Translations under genes and position numbers: made by a program
Origin: Flavobacterium fontis
GTDB lineage: Bacteria > Bacteroidota > Bacteroidia > Flavobacteriales > Flavobacteriaceae
Assembly (NCBI RefSeq): GCF_900129405.1
Contig: NZ_FQVQ01000019.1
Location: 1-48,744, forward strand
Direction of reading: 5' to 3'
Length of the DNA: 48,744 bases
The notes under the pieces: generated by a model
Seen by the model: only the letters and a program-made list of their open reading frames with translations
Databases searched by the model: none
Told to the model about the DNA's origin: nothing
Shown: piece after piece, positions 1-5,910 of the stretch
Numbering within the stretch: position 1 is the first letter of the stretch
How the letters are laid out: every line of letters starts with the position of its first letter

Positions 1-209
1 CGTAGTGACACTACTCAAAATGCGTACTATTACTACGTAAAAAGCGTAGTCACACTACGCATGATGCGTAGTCCTACTACTCAAAAAGCGTAGTCATACT
101 ACGCAAGATGCGTACTCACACTACGTAAAAAGCGTAGTCATACCACGCAAGATGCGTAGTCGCACTACGCAAAAAGCGTACTCACACTACGCATGATGCG
201 TAGTAAACG
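1..209. repeat. Tandem array of 22-bp palindromic units
   Basis: Nine or more units repeat with an exact 22-bp period. Each is a 17-bp imperfect palindrome of form GCGTAGT-nnn-ACTACGC followed by a 5-bp spacer. Units begin at 22, 44, 66, 88, 110, 132, 154, 176 and 198; the first is cut by the window edge and the last is a half unit. The spacer alternates AAAAA with ATGAT or AAGAT, giving a 44-bp higher order. Substitutions (for example G to C at arm position 6 in units 22, 110 and 176) are one-sided rather than compensatory. This fits a series of DNA-binding sites better than a conserved RNA fold. The array ends about 60 bp before the HTH gene at 271. Its function is unknown. Confidence 0.9.
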
Positions 210-270
210 ATAGAAAGGGTGTTCCTTTTCTTGAAAGCCGTACCGTATGTTTATTTAAAATCCAGCTTCT

Positions 271-636
271 ATGCCAAAATCGATCAAAAAATACCAAACC
301 CTTCAAGACGACGATGTGCCACACGTAGGCCAACGCTTAAACCAACACGTAAAAACCCTCGGCATCAAAAAAGCCTTCATCCAACGGGCCTTAGACGTCA
401 ACCAAACCACGATTAGCCGTTACTTTCGGCAACACTCGATACAAGTCGCGATCCTGTGGCGGTTTAGCCGCATTTTGAAATTTAACTTTTTTATGGCCCT
501 GGGCGAACAACTCCAAATACCCTACACCACCCAAGCCGAAAAAGAACTCCGCAACACCCTCCACCTCAAAAACCACGAAATCGAATTGCTTCAGGCGAAA
601 GTTCACTACCTCGAATCCCTACTCAAAAAGACATAA
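271..636 (+). CDS. HTH (XRE-like) DNA-binding protein with C-terminal coiled coil
   Basis: This is a 121-residue protein. Residues about 18-75 form a helix-turn-helix of XRE type, with a core around residues 33-55 (IKKAFIQRALDVNQTTISRYF) that matches the recognition-helix pattern. Residues about 88-119 are heptad-rich and predicted to form a coiled coil, probably for dimerisation. There is no ligand domain, so it is most simply a DNA-binding regulator or architectural protein. It lies about 60 bp downstream of the 22-bp palindromic array and ends at a strong terminator, so it is monocistronic. Binding to the array is a guess from proximity. The start at 271 is the first ATG in frame, and no clear Shine-Dalgarno site is seen, which is usual in this phylum. 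Confidence 0.8.
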   Translation: MPKSIKKYQTLQDDDVPHVGQRLNQHVKTLGIKKAFIQRALDVNQTTISRYFRQHSIQVAILWRFSRILKFNFFMALGEQLQIPYTTQAEKELRNTLHLKNHEIELLQAKVHYLESLLKKT

Positions 637-638
637 AA

Positions 639-664
639 AAAACCGGAGATGCCGGTTTTTTTTG
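639..664 (+). terminator. Rho-independent terminator after the HTH gene
   Basis: An 8-bp stem AAAACCGG / CCGGTTTT with loop AGATG is followed by a T run, directly after the stop codon at 636. Confidence 0.85.
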
Positions 665-670
665 TTTTTA

Positions 671-953
671 TGTCACGGGAAGGGATTGAGTTAGGGGAAT
701 TTTATTTCGGGGGGGAGCGGGGATGCCGGTTTTTGTTTTTATAGGCCACGCGAAAGGATTGATTTTGTCGAATTTCATTTCGAGCGGGAGAGGGGTTTGA
801 GCAATAAAGTAATTGCTACCACGCGAAGGGATTCGCGCGGGAGCGGGGGTAGGAAATAAATACTTTTTATTTAATTGTTTGAGCAATAAAGTAATTGCTA
901 CCACGCGAAGGGATTCGCGCGGGAGCGGGGAAGGGATTCGCGCGGGAGCGGGG
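671..953. repeat. Cluster of GC-rich REP-like repeats
   Basis: Two identical 54-bp copies lie at 795-848 and 877-930, and a third, partial copy (the last 24 bp) at 930-953. Degenerate relatives occupy about 671-718 and 745-795. Each full copy contains two small hairpins, GCAAT/ATTGC and CGCGAA-GGGA-TTCGCG, and ends in a G-rich tail. The arrangement of short palindromes in clusters is like REP/BIME elements of other bacteria. No transposase is present nearby. The rightmost copies run into the 3' end of the AAA ATPase gene on the minus strand and supply its last codons. Confidence 0.75.
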
Positions 954-1442
954 GATTAATGGTTTGTAATCTAAATAATCAAAAACGTGTCTATAACATT
1001 TAGAAATATTTTTGTTTGAGTAGTTTTCTAATAGTATATCTATAGCTCGTCTGATTAATGTTTTAGAAGATGAACCCATTCTACCACGTGTCCCAAGATA
1101 ATTGTAGAATTCGTTCTTATAATTTATTTCATTACCATATCTGAAAGATTTGTCAAGTGGAAATTTGTCTGATAGACTGTTAGAAACGGAAATAACTTTC
1201 TTCGGCTCTATTGTTTTTTCAAATTGTGAGAAGTAAAATAAGTCAGAGTGTCGGGAACGAAAATCGCCCTTTAACACTTTTGCTATACTTCCTAAAATTC
1301 TACTTTTTCCTGTTCCATTGTTGCCAACTATTAAAGTAAAATGATTGTCGCTTTTGTCATATTTGCTATTAACCAATTTTATATTATCGGTTTGGTAGTA
1401 GTCGTCCTCTACTTGTATGTGATTTAGTCTAAAATTGTCCAT
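867..1442 (-). pseudogene. Truncated AAA/ABC-type ATPase (N-terminal part only)
   Basis: The 191-residue reading frame begins like an AAA family ATPase of the SMC/RecF-like group: a core strand followed by a Walker A motif at residues 40-47 (GNNGTGKS). No Walker B, signature or sensor motif follows. Family members are normally several hundred residues long. From about residue 164 onward the codons come from the REP-like repeats (858-955), giving a proline- and arginine-rich tail unrelated to an ATPase. I read this as a gene whose 3' part was deleted or replaced by repeat DNA. It is the last of three same-strand blocks bounded by attC-like elements. Such ATPases often belong to anti-phage systems, but a partner gene is not visible. 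Confidence 0.7.
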
Positions 1443-1480
1443 TTCTCGGTCTGTTTTATAATGACGTCTAAAGTTTCCAT

Positions 1481-1598
1481 GCTAGGCGTCAGTTCGAACT
1501 TCGGAACTGAATACATTCCATAAAGAAAATATTTCTTGCGAAATATCAATGTGAATCTACAACAAAAATCGCAATTTTGCCAAACGCCTGTTAGCTGC
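1481..1598 (-). other. attC-like inverted-repeat element A
   Basis: Core sequences GCTAGGCGTC (1481-1490) and ACGCCTGTTAGCTGC (1584-1598) are inverted relatives of each other. Between them are two perfect 7-bp hairpins: 1489-1510 (TCAGTTC/GAACTGA) and 1529-1546 (ATATTTC/GAAATAT). The element separates the membrane-protein gene from the ATPase remnant and lies 39 nt before the ATPase start codon. The shape resembles an integron attC site, but the core does not match the standard GTTRRRY exactly. No integrase is in the window. Confidence 0.55.
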
Positions 1599-1633
1599 AT
1601 TAATGTTACAGACTCCTAAAAGCATTTTTTCTT

Positions 1634-2239
1634 TTATTTATTTTCAGATACAATTATTGAAGTTATTTTATTGAAATCTTTTTGTATTTGCTCTAATCTA
1701 TATGATATTTGTCTAATATGAGTATCACCAGGTGTAAACATTCCACCACCTAAATATTCCTCAATGTAAAGTTCATAAAACTTGCTATTTTCTTTCCCGT
1801 TTTCGAGTTTGTAATTTAGTTTTAACTTTATTGAATCAGACGATTTTTCTTCAAAATCTCCATCTAAACTTGAAATAAAGTACCTAAATTTTTGTTTAGG
1901 ATAAAAATTTCTTACACCATTTTTAATTATTCCTTTATTACCCAATTTTAAGGTGTCAAAATCGTTGTAAAAATTGTAATCTTTAATTAGTTCAAATTTT
2001 ACATCAATTGCTGTTCCAGCTCCAGAATTTTCTATAACTATAAATAGTAGAGTAGGAGATGCCTCTGCAAATTCTAAAAAAATATTTATGTCAGGAGTGG
2101 TGTAAAATTTCCGCATCAATTTTGATTCCCTAATCATCATTATTGTTAGAATAATTGTCCCTATAGCTGCTAAAGCAACAACTGAATTAATTATATCAGA
2201 TGTAGACATTGAGTCTAAGAAGCATTTTATTTGATCCAT
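1634..2239 (-). CDS. Single-pass membrane protein of unknown function
   Basis: This 201-residue protein has one strong transmembrane helix at about residues 16-37, followed by a basic patch (RESKLMRK). The rest is soluble, with a beta-rich stretch at about 45-165 that could be an immunoglobulin-like fold. N-terminal helix plus cytosolic or periplasmic beta domain is a common layout for orphan proteins in gene cassettes and defence islands. I do not recognise the family. It stands alone between two attC-like elements, with its start codon about 42 nt after the core of element B. The gene is AT-rich like the neighbouring TIR/caspase operon, suggesting the same origin by transfer. Confidence 0.75.
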   Translation of the reverse strand: MDQIKCFLDSMSTSDIINSVVALAAIGTIILTIMMIRESKLMRKFYTTPDINIFLEFAEASPTLLFIVIENSGAGTAIDVKFELIKDYNFYNDFDTLKLGNKGIIKNGVRNFYPKQKFRYFISSLDGDFEEKSSDSIKLKLNYKLENGKENSKFYELYIEEYLGGGMFTPGDTHIRQISYRLEQIQKDFNKITSIIVSENK

Positions 2240-2280
2240 TATTATGTTTTAGTGTTTGATTCTTGATTCTGCGGGGCAAT

Positions 2281-2418
2281 TGCCGTTAACGTTTTCTAGC
2301 TTTACGAAGGTGGCGATTTTCACCACAAATGTTGATGCGGAGAACCAAACTTTGATTAACCGCAAATGTGTCTGCGGAGCACTGAACCGCCACTTTTGCC
2401 AAACCCGTGTTAGTGGCT
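2281..2418 (-). other. attC-like inverted-repeat element B
   Basis: Outer cores are TGCCGTTAACG (2281-2291) and CGTGTTAGTGGC (2406-2417). Inside them are imperfect arms at 2299-2315 and 2388-2405, built around GGTGGCG and CGCCAC. Further in, two related 18-bp hairpins lie at 2323-2340 and 2360-2377; the second has a perfect stem CCGCA/TGCGG. The element starts 8 nt after the caspase-like gene stop codon and ends 42 nt before the next start. The fold is a long stem with two protruding hairpins, as in a recombination site or a cruciform. Confidence 0.6.
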
Positions 2419-2425
2419 GGGCTTC

Positions 2426-3379
2426 TCATATTCTGTCCTTAGATATTAAGTTCCAATAGTGTTCTCCGAGTATTGTCAGCTTACATGACTTGTTTTCCAT
2501 TGCAGCAAAATACATATGTTCAGCGTCAACAGGAACAACTAAATTTATTCGATTATACTTTTGTAAGAGCTTGAATTTTGCAACATTTTCGTCATTTGGA
2601 TTGTCGCTTTCGGGTTCAAAACTTGGGTCGAGTTTAAAGTCTTGTCCTTTGATTGGAAATAGTTCAGTCAAGCGTTTGAGGTCTAAAAGTGAAATGGGCG
2701 GTTGAACTTTTCTTAATGTTGTAAATGTCGTAACATTTGTCTTGAAGATTGGTCTTTGCTCCCAAGAACCTAATGATTGGTCAATGTGTGCGTAAATACT
2801 ACCAGGTGTTATGTCGCCTACTAAATTAGATGCACTTCCATTCATTGCGTCAATAAATAAAGTAGTGAAAACTCCTGAGCCATTTTCTTCAATTGCGTAT
2901 TGCGTTTCGCTGGAAGCGGTCAAAATAGTAAGTCCTTCTGATAGAATAGATTTATCTTCTTTTTGAGAAGTCTTACCAACCATACCCGAATGACAGCAGT
3001 CAAGAATGATTATTTTGTTTCGTGCAGGAGAGCTATTTGCAATTTCTAATAAGTCGTTCATTGAAAGACCGTCATCCCCATCTTTACATTCAGAGGTAAT
3101 TAAATATCCACCCGTGCTTTCAACATAGCCGTGTCCAGAAAAATAAAATAAAGCAATGTCGCTTTTATCCTTAAAAAGTTCTTCGACTTTATTTTTCAAT
3201 TCCTTTCTTTCTATTGTTGCCTTTGGTCCAGTAGCAATTTCTATGATAGCATCGAAATTTTTTGTTCCGTCACTATGTCTGTCAAGAACGGCTTTTATAG
3301 CATAGGCATCATTAACGCAACCGTGCAACGGTTTTATGTTTTCGTAATAATCAATTCCAACTACTAATGCTTTTCTCAT
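2426..3379 (-). CDS. Caspase-like (peptidase C14) protease, probable defence effector
   Basis: This 317-residue protein begins directly with a caspase p20-type fold: residues 1-12 form the first strand (ALVVGIDYY), the catalytic His is H83 in SGHG, and the catalytic Cys is C129 in DCCHSG. Both dyad residues are intact. A C-terminal region of about 90 residues (about 225-317) matches no domain I know and may sense a ligand or regulate the protease. It is the last gene of a four-gene operon, starting 2 nt after the second TIR gene. In TIR-caspase systems described as type IV Thoeris, the TIR enzyme makes a cyclic ADP-ribose-type signal that activates such a protease, which then degrades host proteins and stops phage growth. 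That role here is inferred from gene context. Confidence 0.88.
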   Translation of the reverse strand: MRKALVVGIDYYENIKPLHGCVNDAYAIKAVLDRHSDGTKNFDAIIEIATGPKATIERKELKNKVEELFKDKSDIALFYFSGHGYVESTGGYLITSECKDGDDGLSMNDLLEIANSSPARNKIIILDCCHSGMVGKTSQKEDKSILSEGLTILTASSETQYAIEENGSGVFTTLFIDAMNGSASNLVGDITPGSIYAHIDQSLGSWEQRPIFKTNVTTFTTLRKVQPPISLLDLKRLTELFPIKGQDFKLDPSFEPESDNPNDENVAKFKLLQKYNRINLVVPVDAEHMYFAAMENKSCKLTILGEHYWNLISKDRI

Positions 3380-3381
3380 AA

Positions 3382-3792
3382 TTATTTGTTTTTACCTTCT
3401 TTCATAACTTGGTCAATAGCATTGGCAATAGCTACCCACTCCCAAGCAATTGTTCTATTTCTCTGCAAACCAGTAGGCAAAGTTGTTGTTTCGTCAGCCC
3501 CGCCAACATAAACGCCAAAAACCGGAACATTTTGACTTTTTGCGAATGCAATTTCCTTTACTACACCTGTAGCGGTAGAAGTTTTTTTACCAACAAGGAC
3601 AATTAGAAAATTACACTTGTTTATTTTCTCTTCAATTAGTGCTTCCCACTCTTTTTGTGGTAATGCCGTTTTTGAAGACCAGTCTTCAATGTTGAAAGGT
3701 GTTCTTGAATTTTTTGCTTGACCTGCAAAATATAGTTTTTCGCCACTATTGTTGTCAAAGTCAAAACTGATAAATGCTCTTGGATTTGCCAT
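3382..3792 (-). CDS. TIR-like (ThsB/MTH538-type) protein 2
   Basis: This is a 136-residue single-domain protein of the MTH538 TIR-like group, the family that includes ThsB of Thoeris. The first strand is AFISFDFD (residues 6-13). A helix with KxEWEALIEEKI and the strand NFLIVLVGKKT follow. The candidate catalytic glutamate is E80 in VVKEIAFA, at the position where TIR NADases have theirs. The protein has no membrane or extra domains. It sits between the other TIR gene (3 nt away) and the caspase-like gene (2 nt away), so co-translation is likely. It is probably a phage-triggered NADase that makes a second messenger. Two divergent TIRs in one operon could recognise different phages or make different signals. 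Confidence 0.82.
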   Translation of the reverse strand: MANPRAFISFDFDNNSGEKLYFAGQAKNSRTPFNIEDWSSKTALPQKEWEALIEEKINKCNFLIVLVGKKTSTATGVVKEIAFAKSQNVPVFGVYVGGADETTTLPTGLQRNRTIAWEWVAIANAIDQVMKEGKNK

Positions 3793-3795
3793 ATT

Positions 3796-4224
3796 TTATA
3801 ATTGATTAATGAATTTTTCTAAATTGTCCCAACTCCATAGAATTACTCTTTTACCTTGTAACTCTGGCGGAATTGCTCCCCTGTCATTTTTCTTTATGTG
3901 CATACCTATTATTTTAACTCCTTCTTCTCTTGCACATTTCATTTCCCATCTTGCTCCACCTGCCTTATGAGTGTTTTTGCTCAACAAAGCAATTACACCA
4001 TCACATCTTTTAATTTTTGTTCTGCATCTGTCCTTCCATTCATTTTGGTTCCATTCCTTTTTGACTGACATATCAATAAAATCAAACGGGGAGTGTTTTT
4101 TTCTTGCTTGGTCAACCAAATAGTCACGATATTCAACGTCTTCTATCGCAAAACTAATAAACACCCTTTTTCGAGTTTCCTTTTTTGTTTCTTCTGTTCC
4201 CAATAGCCAATCTAAAAATCCCAT
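3796..4224 (-). CDS. TIR-like (ThsB/MTH538-type) protein 1
   Basis: This 142-residue protein has a short N-terminal extension (residues 1-19, hydrophobic then Lys/Glu-rich) before the TIR core. The core begins RVFISFAIEDVEYR (20-33), continues with the strand DGVIALLSKNTH (75-86), and contains the candidate catalytic glutamate E94 in GGARWEMKCA. It then has the strand VKIIGMHI and an RVILWSW segment, both typical of ThsB-like TIR proteins. The pattern of short intergenic gaps (8 nt upstream, 3 nt downstream) places it second in the operon. The likely role is NAD-derived signal production during phage infection. It is clearly diverged from TIR protein 2, so this is not a recent duplication. 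Confidence 0.85.
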   Translation of the reverse strand: MGFLDWLLGTEETKKETRKRVFISFAIEDVEYRDYLVDQARKKHSPFDFIDMSVKKEWNQNEWKDRCRTKIKRCDGVIALLSKNTHKAGGARWEMKCAREEGVKIIGMHIKKNDRGAIPPELQGKRVILWSWDNLEKFINQL

Positions 4225-4232
4225 TGTTCAGA

Positions 4233-4784
4233 TTATAAGAATTTTATTTTGTCAAGTCTTGAATATACTTCTTCGTGATTTTCAAATTTGCAATAGCCGT
4301 TAAAGGTTAAATGTTTTATCAATTCTGAAGAACCGTCAACATAAACATTTATATTTTTGAAAAAAGCATTAAAAGACTTGCCTACAAGAAATGCCAAATC
4401 CTGTCCATAAAACTCAGGTCTTACAATGAAATTGGCTTTTTCATTTGGTCTTTCTATAAGTCGCTTTAAATTATCGGTGTCAAAAGATGAAAACAAAAGT
4501 TCGCTATGTATTCGAGCATTTGAAAATGTATTTTTAATGCTTGATAAAATTAATTCGTCAATTTCATCGCTAGGGTAATCTTCTTGTTTTGGGTATGTTG
4601 ATAAATACAAAAAGTCTTTCTCATCTTTTTTCTTTTCGACAAACTTGTAGTCGGGACTAAATTCTCTTTCATAAACAATAAAGCCAATTCGGATTTCAAT
4701 ATTGTTTTTGTTTTGGGTCAAGAGGTCAATTCTCTTAACTATTCTCATTTCTTCGATTGGTAAAACTGTTATTGTATTATTCAT
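4233..4784 (-). CDS. Unknown protein, first gene of the TIR/caspase operon
   Basis: This is a 183-residue soluble protein with no signal peptide, transmembrane helix or nucleotide-binding motif. The composition is rich in Lys, Glu, Phe and Tyr, with alternating strand-like segments at the N terminus (ITVLPIEEMRIVKRIDLL, then IEIRIGFIVYERE) and a mixed C-terminal half. I do not recognise the family. It ends 8 nt before TIR gene 1 on the same strand, so it is almost certainly co-transcribed with the TIR and caspase genes. It could be a phage sensor, a regulator or an antagonist of the system. Its start codon lies about 53 nt downstream of the attC-like core at 4837-4848. Confidence 0.75.
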   Translation of the reverse strand: MNNTITVLPIEEMRIVKRIDLLTQNKNNIEIRIGFIVYEREFSPDYKFVEKKKDEKDFLYLSTYPKQEDYPSDEIDELILSSIKNTFSNARIHSELLFSSFDTDNLKRLIERPNEKANFIVRPEFYGQDLAFLVGKSFNAFFKNINVYVDGSSELIKHLTFNGYCKFENHEEVYSRLDKIKFL

Positions 4785-4836
4785 AATTTGATTATTTTGT
4801 TGTCTGTATGTCTGTTTACGGTGTTCGTCATAGCCT

Positions 4837-4848
4837 TGCCACTAACGT
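4837..4848 (-). other. Half attC-like core at the operon boundary (site C)
   Basis: The sequence TGCCACTAACG closely matches the inverse of the TGTTAGTGGC core of element B and the TGCCGTTAACG core. It lies 53 nt before the first start codon of the TIR/caspase operon, the same relation that the cores of elements A and B have to their downstream genes. No matching partner core is evident to its right, so this is probably the outer edge of the cassette-like block. Confidence 0.45.
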
Positions 4849-5259
4849 TCTGCTAAGTACTTAAAAGTCCTACTTATTCCCCCCAAAATAAAAAAATCGT
4901 CACTTTCTGCCCTCAGGGTTTTTACCTGTTTTTTGGAGTATTTTTCCGCAGCGTTGAGGGTGTTTTTCCGGAGGGCTTGAAATTCAAGGGGTTCCACAAG
5001 AGGCGGCGGGAACGCAACGGCCACAAAAAGCAGCGCGGTAGGGGTGGGGGTTGCTTATTTGTAAATATGTTCTTACGGGCTTTCAATTTCAATATCAATA
5101 ACAATAGCAATGACAATGGTAAATTCCAATATGTAAAATTCCAAATTCCAATAGCTAACGAATATTCCCCCTTTGGGGGCTGGGGGCTTAAAAACCAATC
5201 CCCGGAGGGCACGCGGGGTGTTCCGGGGAGTAGGCAAACAAAATAGTGAGGAAATGGGA
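4849..5259. other. Non-coding, GC-rich and simple-sequence boundary region
   Basis: No convincing gene lies here. It holds runs of C and G, a perfect inverted repeat CCCCGGA (5200-5206) / TCCGGGG (5222-5228), a CCCCC-TTT-GGGGG hairpin at 5167-5179, and AT-rich direct repeats of AATTCCAA around 5120-5155. The 5200-5228 hairpin is followed on the minus strand by ATTGG and five T, so it may terminate the haem operon transcript that ends at 5260. A 60-codon minus frame (4842-5024) is discussed among the rejected items. The block separates the AT-rich cassette region from the haem operon. Confidence 0.5.
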
Positions 5260-5883
5260 TTAAAAGGTGGTTCCGTTGGGTTGGTACACAAAACGGAAGG
5301 TGTAGTAACGACCCAGGGAGGTGGCATCGGGGTTGGCAGGGGCGTCTTTGTAGTAACTTAAAATTTCCATCTTGGCATACTTCCCGTCGTGGGTGCGCAC
5401 CACCAAAATTTTACCCGCAATAGGGGTGACCAAATTGGTACTGCTGTTGTACGTATACCATCCTTGTCCACTGCCCGTGGGGATCGCATAACTTCCTGCC
5501 GCATCTTGCACAAAGCTCGTACTAGCCGGTACCGCAGTGACGCCCGCCAAGGTATTGTTCACGATACTCACCGCTCCATTGCCCGTACGCGCGGGTTCGT
5601 CGGTGATTCCAATAGCACTTCCGCCGTTGACCAACAAGGTGGTGCCGCGAAACGCAATGTCCCAGCTATCGTCGGTCACTACGGCGTTTTGGGCAAAACT
5701 AAATTTGGTAAACGCTCCGCCCACCGGTTGCCCCTGGCCGCCCGTTTGTGGCGCATGCAAGTTGGTAAACGTTTTGGTTTCCAAAGCCGTGGAAGCCGGA
5801 GTGGTTTCGTCGTCGGAGCAGGCGGTAAATAGGCCAAGCACTAAAATCAAGGCCCATGAGGTCATAAAAGAGGTCGTTTTCAT
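5260..5883 (-). CDS. HmuY-like haem-binding lipoprotein
   Basis: The 207-residue protein has an SPII lipoprotein signal with lipobox LFTAC (cysteine 22), followed by a Ser/Asp-rich +2 region typical of surface lipoproteins in Bacteroidota. The body has the beta-rich HmuY pattern, including the DSWDIAFRGTTLLVNGGS segment (about 72-89), SFVQDA, GQGWYTYNS and the KYAKMEILSYY strand near residues 168-178. HmuY proteins scavenge haem outside the cell and pass it to a TonB receptor. This gene follows the TonB receptor gene by 27 nt in the same operon, which supports that role. The C terminus (YYTFRFVYQPNG) is complete. The haem ligands cannot be assigned from sequence alone. Confidence 0.82.
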   Translation of the reverse strand: MKTTSFMTSWALILVLGLFTACSDDETTPASTALETKTFTNLHAPQTGGQGQPVGGAFTKFSFAQNAVVTDDSWDIAFRGTTLLVNGGSAIGITDEPARTGNGAVSIVNNTLAGVTAVPASTSFVQDAAGSYAIPTGSGQGWYTYNSSTNLVTPIAGKILVVRTHDGKYAKMEILSYYKDAPANPDATSLGRYYTFRFVYQPNGTTF

Positions 5884-5910
5884 AAAGGTAAAGTGTATTA
5901 ATATTTATTT

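Noticed and set aside
1..209. CRISPR array
   Set aside because: The spacers are only 5 bp and nearly constant, and no cas gene is near. The repeats are palindromic sites, not CRISPR units.
219..416. Alternative reading frame over the HTH gene
   Set aside because: It overlaps the better-supported HTH gene in another frame, and its composition is basic and of low complexity.
867..4848. A classical integron
   Set aside because: No integrase gene is in the window and the boundary cores do not match GTTRRRY exactly. Only a resemblance is claimed.
4842..5024. 60-codon minus-strand frame at the edge of the GC-rich block
   Set aside because: It begins inside low-complexity sequence and matches no family; it may be a remnant. 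It is not strong enough to call as a gene.
5073..5361. Several proline- and glycine-rich frames
   Set aside because: They are caused by C- and G-rich simple sequence and overlap the haem lipoprotein gene in other frames.
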